DNA from: an uncultured Ignavibacteria bacterium
GTDB taxonomy: Bacteria; Bacteroidota; Ignavibacteria; SZUA-365
Length of the DNA stretch: 5,602 nt
Assembly: GCA_913060595.1 (NCBI GenBank)
Contig: CAJXSA010000265.1
Location: forward strand, 1-5,602
Direction of reading: 5' to 3'
The notes under the pieces are model-generated. The model was not told the DNA's origin. It was given only the letters and a program-made list of their open reading frames with translations, and searched no databases. Below, piece by piece: positions 1 to 5,602 of the stretch. Positions within the stretch are counted from its first letter, which is position 1; each line of letters starts with the position of its first letter. The translations under genes and the position numbers were made by a program.

Positions 1-1063
1 CGCCACAGGTGTAGTGGGCGGCAGGAACGACAGGAACGAGATCCGCGGTGATATCTATGCCGACATCGAGACAGCGCCGGTAAATGCTCGGGAAGGACTG
101 CCGGACATCTTCCGCGTCAAGATGACGCAGATCGAGAAAAACGCTTTCTTCGCCGCGGCGCTTGAGTTCCGCATCGATTGCACGCGCGACCACGTCACGC
201 GGCGCCAGTTCGAGTCGATCGTCATATTTCTCCATGAAGCGCTCCCCCGCCCTGTTGCGCAGGTATGCGCCGTGTCCGCGCACGGCCTCGGAAATAAGGA
301 ACGAACGTGCGTGCGGATGATGGAGCGTCGTCGGATGGAACTGGATGAACTCCATGTTCGCCACCTTCGCCCCGGCCCGGAAGGCCATGGCGATACCGTC
401 CCCGGTTGCGATCTCCGGATTCGTCGTGTGCAGGTATACCTGCCCGCAGCCTCCGGCGGTGATGACGGTGGTGCGCGCGAGGTACGGATGCACCTCTCCG
501 GTGTTCTTGTCCAGTACGTACGCGCCCCAGCAGTGAATATCGTCGGGACGAACCCCGGGGCGCGAAATCAGGTTGTGCTCGGTGATCATATCGATGGCGA
601 TATGATCCTCGTAGACGGTGACGTTGGGATGGTTGCGCACGGTTTCGACGAGCACGCGTTCGACCTCACGTCCTGTGTAATCACGGGCGTGGACGATGCG
701 ATTGCGCGAGTGGCCACCTTCGCGGCCCAGATGGAAGGAATCGGTACGGCCTGTGGTGAATCCCACACCGAGGTCCAGGAGTTCGCGCACGAGTGCCGGA
801 CCTTCCCGCACGACCAGTTCAACCACGTCGGGATGACACAGATCTTTTCCCGCCTGCAGGGTATCCTGCATGTGCAGCTGCATGCTGTCATCGTCCGCGA
901 ATACCGAGGCAATCCCACCCTGCGCATAGTTGGTGTTGGATTCGACAGTCTCCTTTTTTGTCACCAGCGCAACGCGACGGGAATCGGCGACTTTGAGGGT
1001 GTAGAACAGTCCGGCGATGCCGCTGCCGATGACAAGAACGTCGGTCTGGAGAGAGGGTGTCAT
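1..1063 (-). CDS. nadB: L-aspartate oxidase NadB, 3'-truncated by the window edge
   Basis: This is the FAD enzyme that oxidises L-aspartate to iminoaspartate, the first step of de novo NAD synthesis; NadA then uses the product to make quinolinate. I translated 354 residues; the family is usually about 530, so roughly the last third lies outside the window. Visible are the N-terminal dinucleotide fold (DVLVIGSGIAGL, residues 8-19), the flavin-contact stretch SNTNYAQGGIASVF (42-55), HSRNRIVHARDYTGREVE (118-135), TAGGCGQVY (202-210), the substrate-region QFHPT (241-245), SEAVRGHGAYLRN (258-270) and VPAAHYTCG (346-354). PAAHYTCGG is a hallmark of NadB and helps separate it from the related SdhA/FrdA flavoproteins. 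The ATG overlaps the coaE stop in an ATGA arrangement, which suggests coupled translation; no clear Shine-Dalgarno sequence precedes it. NadA and NadC are not visible here. Confidence 0.96.
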   Translation of the reverse strand, partial: MTPSLQTDVLVIGSGIAGLFYTLKVADSRRVALVTKKETVESNTNYAQGGIASVFADDDSMQLHMQDTLQAGKDLCHPDVVELVVREGPALVRELLDLGVGFTTGRTDSFHLGREGGHSRNRIVHARDYTGREVERVLVETVRNHPNVTVYEDHIAIDMITEHNLISRPGVRPDDIHCWGAYVLDKNTGEVHPYLARTTVITAGGCGQVYLHTTNPEIATGDGIAMAFRAGAKVANMEFIQFHPTTLHHPHARSFLISEAVRGHGAYLRNRAGERFMEKYDDRLELAPRDVVARAIDAELKRRGEESVFLDLRHLDAEDVRQSFPSIYRRCLDVGIDITADLVPVVPAAHYTCG

Positions 1064-1704
1064 GCCGCCGGCCGCGAACCCAGGCTGTTGAGGATGGTGA
1101 GAATGGCTCCCGTGCTGCGCTCGAGGTCTTCCATGCTGCCGTTGTTCCGGATGGTGAAGTCCGCGAGATCTGCCTTTTCTTCTGGCGGCAGCTGGGCACG
1201 CATGCGTCGTTCGACTGCTGCAGCATTGACACCGTCGCGCTGCATGATGCGTTCCGTTGCGATCTGCACGTCGGCGATCACTGCCACGATATAATCGAAC
1301 TGTTCTTCGAGTTCCGCCTCAAAGATCAGGGCGGATTCGACGAACACCATCCGATGTCCATCGTCGTGCAGCTCGGCGGCCTTGCGGTCGACGGCCTCCA
1401 CGGTGGGCGGATGGACGATTGCGTTGAGCGCCGCGAGTTTCTTCGCGTCCTCAAAGACCAGTTCCGCGAGGAAACGGCGGTCGACGGCGCCATCTGAAAG
1501 GTAGGCCTGTATGCCGAAGCGTTCGGTGATCGCATCGCGCACCGCACCGTCCTGTTCCATGATATCCCTGGCGATACGGTCCGTGTACAGAACGGGGAAA
1601 CGCTGTTCAATCAACGTGGCAACGGCGCTCTTTCCCGCCCCGATGCTTCCGGTGAGTCCGATCAGGAGCCGCGGCGGCTGTGCGGATTTGTTGTCAGTGC
1701 TCAT
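1060..1704 (-). CDS. coaE: Dephospho-CoA kinase CoaE
   Basis: This cytosolic kinase phosphorylates the 3'-hydroxyl of dephospho-CoA with ATP, the last step of coenzyme A synthesis. The 214-residue product is close to the family norm of about 200. It has a P-loop GLTGSIGAGKS (residues 16-26, Lys25), the acceptor-binding region LYTDRIARDIM (39-49), the conserved HP pair in AIVHPPTVEAV (95-105), VFVESALIFEAELEEQFDYIVAV (120-142, read in two parts) and a C-terminal ADFTIRNNGSMEDLE (181-195), which is the typical adenine-side ending of the family. The usual D-A-D motif reads Y-T-D here and the usual D-x-P-L-L-F-E reads E-S-A-L-I-F-E, variants I recall from Bacteroidota-like enzymes. The gene begins 15 bases after the rny stop and its TGA overlaps the nadB start, so the three are probably cotranscribed. 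The ATG at 1704 is preceded by only weak purine-rich signals. Confidence 0.96.
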   Translation of the reverse strand: MSTDNKSAQPPRLLIGLTGSIGAGKSAVATLIEQRFPVLYTDRIARDIMEQDGAVRDAITERFGIQAYLSDGAVDRRFLAELVFEDAKKLAALNAIVHPPTVEAVDRKAAELHDDGHRMVFVESALIFEAELEEQFDYIVAVIADVQIATERIMQRDGVNAAAVERRMRAQLPPEEKADLADFTIRNNGSMEDLERSTGAILTILNSLGSRPAA

Positions 1705-1719
1705 GTCTTGCCCGCTGCC

Positions 1720-3288
1720 TCATCGGGCGAATGCGATGGCGCGTTTTTCCCGGATGACGGTCACCTTGATCTGTCCGGGATACTCCATTTCACTCTGGAT
1801 TTTCTCGGCGATATCGTTGGCGAGCTGATCCGCCAGCGTGTCGTCGATGCGGTCGTGCTCGACCATGACGCGGACCTCGCGTCCCGCCTGAATGGCGTAT
1901 GTTTTCGCCACGCCTTCAAAGCCTGTGGCGATGTTCTCGAGTTTCTCGAGTCGTTTGACATAGCCCTCGAGCGATTCCCTGCGGGCACCCGGACGCGCAC
2001 CGCTGATGGCATCCGCTGCCTGCACGAGCGGGGCATACGGCGATTCCATCTCGATGTCGTCGTGATGCGAGCCAACGGCATTGACGATGATCGGATGCTC
2101 ACGGAATTTCTTGGTGATCTCCATCCCCAGCAATGCATGCGGACCTTCCACGTTTCGATCCACGGTTTTCCCGATATCGTGCAGCATGCCTGCGCGTGTG
2201 GCGATTTTCGGATCCAGGCCGAGTTCGGTCGCCATGATCCCGCACAGCCAGGCGACTTCCACCGAATGCTGCAGCAGGTTCTGCCCGTAGCTTGAACGGA
2301 ATTTCATCTTTCCGACCATGCGCTTGATCTCATTGTGCGCGTTGTGAATGCCCACATCGAGCAGGGTGTTTTCTCCGACCCGGAAGATCTCTTCCTCGAG
2401 ATCCTTGCGCACCTTCTCGACGACTTCCTCGATGCGCGCGGGATGGATTCGACCGTCCGCCATGAGCGTCTCGAGCGCGATGCGCGCGACTTCTCGACGG
2501 AACGGATCGAAGCCGGAAAGAATGACCGCTTCGGGCGTGTCATCGACGATAACGTCGATGCCCGTCGCAGCCTCGAATGCCCGGATGTTTCGACCCTCGC
2601 GTCCGATGATGCGGCCTTTCATATCCTCGCTCGCGAGATTGAGCACGCTGACGGTCGTCTCGACAGAGTGATCGGATGCCGTGCGCTGAATGGCCTGGAG
2701 AATGACGCGCTGCGCCTCCTTCTTGGCCGTGGTTTTCATCTCGTCACGGATTTCCTTCAGCTTCTGTGCGGCCTGCAGCTTCGCGTCGCTGGTCAGGGTT
2801 TCGATGAGCATGTTGCGCGCATCGTCGCGTGAGAGGCCTGATACGCGCTCGAGTTTCTCGGTCTGTTCTGCGATGATCTGATGCACGCGATCGCGGCGCT
2901 CTTCAAGCTCTTCCTGTTTGCCGACAAGCTCCTTTTCCGCCGTTTCGATCGCGGCTTCCTTCTTGTTGACAATTTCGAACTTGCTGTTGAGATTTTCTTC
3001 ACGGTTGCCGAGCTGTTTTTCGCGGTTGTGAAGCTTGTTGCGCTGCCTGTTGAGTTCCTTTTCCGCTTCCTGTTTCTTGCGGAACCACTCGTCCTTCACC
3101 TCCAGCAGTTTTTCCTTTTTCAGATGCTGGGCCTCTTTCTCGGCCCCCTCAAGAATTTCCTTCGCCCGCTCTTCGGCCGAGGAAATCTTGTTCTGGCTGA
3201 CGCGTGCGGCGATAAACCAACCGAGGAAAAGGAAGGCGGCGCAGAGCGCAACCACGGTCGGCAGCAGCCAGTACAGTTCTACTTGCAT
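1720..3288 (-). CDS. rny: Ribonuclease Y (membrane-anchored endoribonuclease)
   Basis: RNase Y cuts single-stranded mRNA at the inner face of the membrane and starts bulk mRNA decay in bacteria that lack or supplement RNase E. The 522-residue length matches the family (about 510-520). In order: an N-terminal membrane helix (about residues 5-29), a long charged coiled coil rich in K, E and R (about 31-205), a KH RNA-binding domain with GRIIGREGRNIRAFEAATG (225-243), and an HD phosphohydrolase domain with the HD pair in GMLHDIGKTVD (367-377), an upstream His341, HH at 408-409 and Asp425-Asp/Ala region AADAISGARPGARRES (424-439). The C-terminus KVTVIREKRAIAFAR is typical. The start is fixed by a strong ribosome site ten bases upstream. 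It is followed closely by coaE and nadB. The gene lies 20 bases downstream of the T-run that closes the structured RNA, leaving almost no room for its own promoter there. Confidence 0.98.
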   Translation of the reverse strand: MQVELYWLLPTVVALCAAFLFLGWFIAARVSQNKISSAEERAKEILEGAEKEAQHLKKEKLLEVKDEWFRKKQEAEKELNRQRNKLHNREKQLGNREENLNSKFEIVNKKEAAIETAEKELVGKQEELEERRDRVHQIIAEQTEKLERVSGLSRDDARNMLIETLTSDAKLQAAQKLKEIRDEMKTTAKKEAQRVILQAIQRTASDHSVETTVSVLNLASEDMKGRIIGREGRNIRAFEAATGIDVIVDDTPEAVILSGFDPFRREVARIALETLMADGRIHPARIEEVVEKVRKDLEEEIFRVGENTLLDVGIHNAHNEIKRMVGKMKFRSSYGQNLLQHSVEVAWLCGIMATELGLDPKIATRAGMLHDIGKTVDRNVEGPHALLGMEITKKFREHPIIVNAVGSHHDDIEMESPYAPLVQAADAISGARPGARRESLEGYVKRLEKLENIATGFEGVAKTYAIQAGREVRVMVEHDRIDDTLADQLANDIAEKIQSEMEYPGQIKVTVIREKRAIAFAR

Positions 3289-3298
3289 ATGTGTTGTT

Positions 3299-3304
3299 AC
3301 CTCC
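3299..3304 (-). promoter_or_regulatory. Strong Shine-Dalgarno site of rny
   Basis: On the minus strand the leader reads GGAGGTAACAACACAT before the ATG at 3288. GGAGGT pairs well with the 16S rRNA tail and sits 10 bases before the start codon, which settles the start of RNase Y. It is the only strong ribosome site in the window; the starts of zapA, coaE and nadB show weak or no matches, as is common in Bacteroidota-like genomes. A strong site here would favour high initiation on any transcript that gets past the T-run just upstream. Confidence 0.85.
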
Positions 3305-3307
3305 AGA

Positions 3308-3325
3308 ATAAAAAAACCGCACTAC
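3308..3325 (-). terminator. Intrinsic-terminator-like end of the structured RNA
   Basis: On the minus strand GTAGTGCGGT is followed by a run of seven T, then ATT. The arm pairs with ACCGCACTAC at 3522-3513, so the stem that precedes the T-run is the closing stem of the whole RNA rather than a compact hairpin. A weaker local alternative is CCCC-N8-GGGG (3340-3325), but this leaves several bases before the T-run. The signal fits the 3' end of the RNA; some read-through into rny is likely because the rny start is only 20 bases further on. Confidence 0.6.
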
Positions 3326-3522
3326 CCCGATCGACTGGGGAGGGTGAAAAAGAACCCTGCCAAGCACAGTGGGTAAATGCCTTCGCATCTTTTGCTTCCA
3401 CTGTCCGCCGCGAACGGCGAAATCACGAGGATTGAGGCCTGCAATTGATGGAAAGAGTCAGATTCCCAGATAAAAAGTGTTGGTTCTTTTTAACGCGACC
3501 AGCGATCGGATTGTAGTGCGGT
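3308..3522 (-). ncRNA. ssrS: Structured RNA between zapA and rny, probable 6S RNA
   Basis: About 215 nt with no credible reading frame. The two ends pair: ACCGCACTAC (3522-3513) with GTAGTGCGGT (3325-3316), 10 bp; CCGATCG (3509-3503) with CGATCGG (3333-3327), 7 bp; CTGG (3502-3499) with CCAG (3338-3335), 4 bp; only small bulges interrupt them. Further in, AAAAAGAACC (3491-3482) pairs perfectly with GGTTCTTTTT (3356-3347). The central part holds local hairpins: CGCCG-TTCG-CGGCG (3419-3406) and ACAGTGG/CCACTGT (3404-3398 with 3372-3366) enclosing a GAAG-capped stem (3390-3375). A T-run (3316-3310) follows the closing stem. A long rod that closes at its ends with an internal open region is the 6S RNA plan; 6S RNA mimics an open promoter and binds the housekeeping RNA polymerase. 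Location directly after zapA is also classical for ssrS. It is slightly longer than many 6S RNAs. An alternative is a structured leader that controls rny. Confidence 0.68.
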
Positions 3523-3540
3523 AATCTTCCTGCGCGTCTC

Positions 3541-3828
3541 TCAGTCTCCTTCCATGGCCCGCTGCAGCAGCTGGGTCATGGATCGGACTTCCTGTTCGAC
3601 GTTTTGATTCAGTTTCTGATTGTCCTGATTGACATGGAAGAGTTCTTCGGAGACATTGAGTGCGGAGAGCACGGCGAGTGTCACGGGAGGCTGATCCGGA
3701 ATCTGCGCGTGCAGATCCTGCATCATCTTGTCGAGATGCTCTGCTGCGCGTGTGGTCAGGTCCTCGTCGTCGACGCGAAGCGGATATTCCGATCCGTATA
3801 TTCTAACACGTATGCTTTTCGATTCCAT
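3541..3828 (-). CDS. zapA: Cell division protein ZapA
   Basis: ZapA is a small cytosolic protein that bundles FtsZ filaments and stabilises the Z ring. The 95-residue product has the typical ZapA layout: an N-terminal beta region SIRVRIYGSEYPLRVDDED (residues 5-23), where I-Y-G-x-E-Y-P-L-R-V is the characteristic start, then a helix with AAEHLDKMMQDL (28-39), a conserved VTLAVLSALNVSEELF (49-64) and a C-terminal coiled coil NQDNQKLNQNVEQEVRSMTQLLQRAM (67-92) that forms the tetramer stalk. Length fits the family (about 90-110). The ATG lies 59 bases after the coiled-coil gene upstream, a gap that shows no clear promoter or terminator; the leader is AT-rich with no strong ribosome site. The structured RNA begins about 18 bases after the stop. 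The gene's place before that RNA parallels the zapA-ssrS neighbourhood of other bacteria. Confidence 0.93.
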   Translation of the reverse strand: MESKSIRVRIYGSEYPLRVDDEDLTTRAAEHLDKMMQDLHAQIPDQPPVTLAVLSALNVSEELFHVNQDNQKLNQNVEQEVRSMTQLLQRAMEGD

Positions 3829-3887
3829 GTCTCAGAAGAATGAAAATGGTAAGATCACAATCGATCGTAAAAAAGGGCCGAGTTGCT

Positions 3888-4250
3888 TTATCTGGTGTCC
3901 GATCCGAGATGCGCATTGATTCGCGCAATCAGATCGTTTATCTGACGTTCCAGTGCCTCTCTTTCGTCAGGCGAAAGATATAAAAGTCCTTCGCCAACAT
4001 CAACAGATGAGAGGGCCGATGATTGTTCCGCTAACTCCTTCATCTTGTTGTCTTTCTCATCGAGAAGAGCCTGATGCTCGCGCGCGGCGGTCTCGAGTTC
4101 ATCGACGCGTGCCTGCAGCGTGCTGTTATCCGCACGCAGGCGCGTGATCATGTCCGCGGCTTTCTGGACATGTTCCCAGAGGTTCTGCAGGGCATGAGGA
4201 ATGGCGTGCTGTGCTCCACCGCCCTGCGGCGGCATATCGTCTTGCACCAT
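3888..4250 (-). CDS. Uncharacterised small coiled-coil protein between pheT and zapA
   Basis: I do not recognise a named family. The 120-residue protein is hydrophilic, has no signal peptide or membrane helix, and divides into a Gly/Pro-rich N-terminus (residues 1-20), a heptad-like coiled coil with regularly spaced L, I and A (about 21-76, for example ITRLRADNSTLQARVDELET), a Ser-rich linker (77-90) and a C-terminal helix LSPDEREALERQINDLIARINAHL (92-115). It starts 30 bases after pheT and ends 59 bases before zapA, so it probably shares their transcript. Its real coding status is supported by the amphipathic heptads, the start and stop fitting tightly between neighbours, and the recurrent presence (from memory) of a similar small coiled-coil protein at this place in Bacteroidota-type genomes. 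A job alongside ZapA, in the manner of ZapB, is possible but is inferred only from position and shape. The second half is richer in AT and uses TTA, ATA and AGA codons. Confidence 0.82.
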   Translation of the reverse strand: MVQDDMPPQGGGAQHAIPHALQNLWEHVQKAADMITRLRADNSTLQARVDELETAAREHQALLDEKDNKMKELAEQSSALSSVDVGEGLLYLSPDEREALERQINDLIARINAHLGSDTR

Positions 4251-4280
4251 GGGAGGATCCGTGTGTATGAACGAAACCGG

Positions 4281-5602
4281 TTACATGCGCAGTTCGGCGC
4301 CGAGTGTCTTCCTGACCGCAGTGATGACCGCATCCATGGCGGAACTGATTTCCTCGTCGGTCAGCGTATGGTCATCTGCCTGGAAGCTCATTGTGAATGC
4401 GACGCTCTTGCGGTCGGCACCCAGACTCTCATGCGTGAATACGTCGACCACGCGAAAATCCTTGAGATGGGCTGGCCTGGCGCTCCGCACCGCCTGCTCG
4501 ATTTCCCGCGCCTGCACACTCTGTGGTACCAGAACGGCAAGATCACGGATCACGCTCGGATAGCGCGGAACAGCACGGTACATCTGCCGGTCAGGCAGTG
4601 CCTCTTCCAGTGCAGCGAGCTCAAGCTCGGCATAGAAAACAGGCTGGTCAATGTCAAATGTTGCGAGGATCGCATCAGAAACTTCAACAGCTTGACCCGC
4701 ATATCTTCCTTTGACTTCAAGCGTTAGAACTTGATCACTTAAAGTACTGGTTCTATCATAGTAAAAGATACTCTCTTTGTCAAGATAGAGAGCCTCGAGA
4801 ATACCTTCGAGTATTCCTTTGATATCATAGAAGTCCATGGCGCGCTCCCCTTCGTTCCACGCACGTTCGACAGCGTTGCCGGTCACGGCCACGCCCAGCA
4901 TTTTTTTCTCCTGAAAAGCATCCTCTCCTTCGCGTGCAAAGACACTGCCGATTTCGAATATCCGGAGAGAAGGAAGTCCGTTCCGAACATTGATGTCCAC
5001 CGCTTCGAGAAGTGAGGCGAGCATGCCGCTGCGCAGAGCGGGACGTTCCTTGCTCACTGGATTGCGGACTTCTGCGACATTTTCCATCGCGCCCCCGATG
5101 CCGGCATGCGGACGAGGAACGAGACTGGATGACAGGATTTCATCACATCCATACCCGAGAAGAATGCCTCGCAGGCGATTCTGAAACGCCATGGCGTCGA
5201 AGCCGTCCCCCACGTGCATTTCAATGCGATTCGGCACGGGAATATTGTCGTAGCCGTGAATGCGCGCGATTTCCTCGACGAGGTCGATCTCCCGTTCGAG
5301 ATCGCTGCGGAAGGTCGGGATGCGGCACTGCAGACTGCCATCCGGCAGTTGCTCCGTGCTGATTTCGAGAGCTTCGAGGATGCGACGCTGCTCCCCTGCC
5401 GGGATCGAAATGCCAAGAATGCGGTCGGTGAACGCCGGACGCAGCACGACGTCGCGCGGCACGACGGGACGGGCCGCATTGTCATACACGCCACGAAGGG
5501 TTCCACCACAGGTCTCACGAATCAGGTCAACCGCGCGATGCAGTGCCCAGACGGTGATGCCGGGATCGGTGCCGCGTTCGAAACGGTAGCTCGAATCAGT
5601 GG
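4281..5602 (-). CDS. pheT: Phenylalanyl-tRNA synthetase beta subunit PheT, 5'-truncated by the window edge
   Basis: PheT is the large subunit of the (alpha-beta)2 enzyme that charges tRNA-Phe; it carries editing and tRNA-binding domains while the alpha subunit PheS holds the active site. The 439 C-terminal residues are visible out of about 800 in the family. The frame stays open to the window edge, so the GTG at 5489 is not the start. Counting from the first full codon: the end of the B3/B4 editing domain with SSYRFERGTDP (3-13); the B5 domain (about 45-122) with RSDLEREIDLVEEIARIHGY (98-117); the catalytic-like core with NPVSKERPALRSGMLASLLE (180-199) and LRIFEIGSVFA (about 202-215); and the C-terminal anticodon-binding FDX-ACB domain (about 343-439) with RYPSVIRDLAVLV and a regular ending in TLGAELRM. 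No frame break is seen. An AT-rich stretch with rare codons occupies about 4640-4840. PheS is not visible. Confidence 0.97.
   Translation of the reverse strand, partial: TDSSYRFERGTDPGITVWALHRAVDLIRETCGGTLRGVYDNAARPVVPRDVVLRPAFTDRILGISIPAGEQRRILEALEISTEQLPDGSLQCRIPTFRSDLEREIDLVEEIARIHGYDNIPVPNRIEMHVGDGFDAMAFQNRLRGILLGYGCDEILSSSLVPRPHAGIGGAMENVAEVRNPVSKERPALRSGMLASLLEAVDINVRNGLPSLRIFEIGSVFAREGEDAFQEKKMLGVAVTGNAVERAWNEGERAMDFYDIKGILEGILEALYLDKESIFYYDRTSTLSDQVLTLEVKGRYAGQAVEVSDAILATFDIDQPVFYAELELAALEEALPDRQMYRAVPRYPSVIRDLAVLVPQSVQAREIEQAVRSARPAHLKDFRVVDVFTHESLGADRKSVAFTMSFQADDHTLTDEEISSAMDAVITAVRKTLGAELRM

Noticed and set aside
14..1294. A 426-codon plus-strand open frame, the longest on that strand
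   Set aside because: It runs opposite nadB and the 3' part of coaE, both unmistakable by motif on the minus strand. Its translation resembles no family and it arises from the codon bias of the GC-rich genes.
1708..2295. Plus-strand open frames opposite rny (also 2335-2832 and 2881-3435)
   Set aside because: They mirror the RNase Y coding sequence; their hydrophobic look is the complement of the Lys/Glu-rich coiled coil. No ribosome site or family resemblance supports them.
3149..3388. A 79-codon minus-strand frame across the structured RNA and the start of rny
   Set aside because: It overlaps rny out of frame, crosses the stable outer stem arm and T-run, and has no recognisable protein features.
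3308..3522. tmRNA, RNase P RNA or a metabolite riboswitch as alternatives for the structured RNA
   Set aside because: It is too short for tmRNA or RNase P RNA and lacks their marks (no tRNA-like acceptor end with CCA or tag frame). No riboswitch consensus was recognised; the end-to-end rod fits 6S RNA better.
3867..3880. CGGCCC followed by six T on the minus strand between the coiled-coil gene and zapA, resembling a terminator tail
   Set aside because: No upstream complementary arm forms a convincing hairpin before the T-run, so I do not call a terminator.
3829..3887. Possible promoter or regulator site (TTGTGATCTTACC) ahead of zapA
   Set aside because: No matching -10/-35 or Bacteroidota-type TTTG/TAnnTTTG pair at proper spacing, and no symmetric operator, could be made out.

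Overview
All supported genes in this window lie on the minus strand, so the biological order runs from high to low coordinates: pheT (its 5' part lies beyond the window) - a small uncharacterised coiled-coil protein - zapA - a structured RNA that looks like 6S RNA - rny - coaE - nadB (its 3' part lies before base 1). The plus strand holds only open frames opposite these genes. No mobile element, CRISPR array, tRNA or rRNA is visible, and no gene-free stretch reaches 300 bases. The longest gap, between zapA and rny, is almost filled by the RNA candidate.

The gene order and protein style suggest a bacterium of the Bacteroidota/Chlorobiota/Ignavibacteria (FCB) assemblage with moderately high GC. 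From general knowledge of these genomes, pheT - small coiled-coil protein - zapA - structured RNA - rny is a recurring order there. The CoaE sequence also resembles that group (ESALIFEA and YTD in place of the usual motifs). This assignment is inference from memory; no search was possible.

Region by region: 4281-5602 encodes the C-terminal 439 residues of the phenylalanyl-tRNA synthetase beta chain. 3888-4250 encodes a 120-residue hydrophilic coiled-coil protein. 3541-3828 encodes ZapA, which supports the FtsZ ring. 3308-3522 can fold into a long rod whose two ends pair over about 21 bp and which ends in a T-run, the hallmark of 6S RNA. 1720-3288 encodes the membrane-anchored endonuclease RNase Y behind a strong Shine-Dalgarno sequence. 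1060-1704 encodes dephospho-CoA kinase. 1-1063 encodes L-aspartate oxidase, which starts inside the coaE stop codon (ATGA).

The genes cover housekeeping tasks: tRNA charging, division, RNA decay, and CoA and NAD synthesis. The tight spacing within rny-coaE-nadB suggests one transcription unit. The RNA candidate, with its own T-run 20 bases before the rny start codon, probably marks a boundary or a control point between the pheT-zapA group and the rny-coaE-nadB group. Most of the window is ordinary core genome. The points that deserve a second look are the RNA, its relation to rny, the coiled-coil protein, and an AT-rich patch with unusual codons inside pheT.
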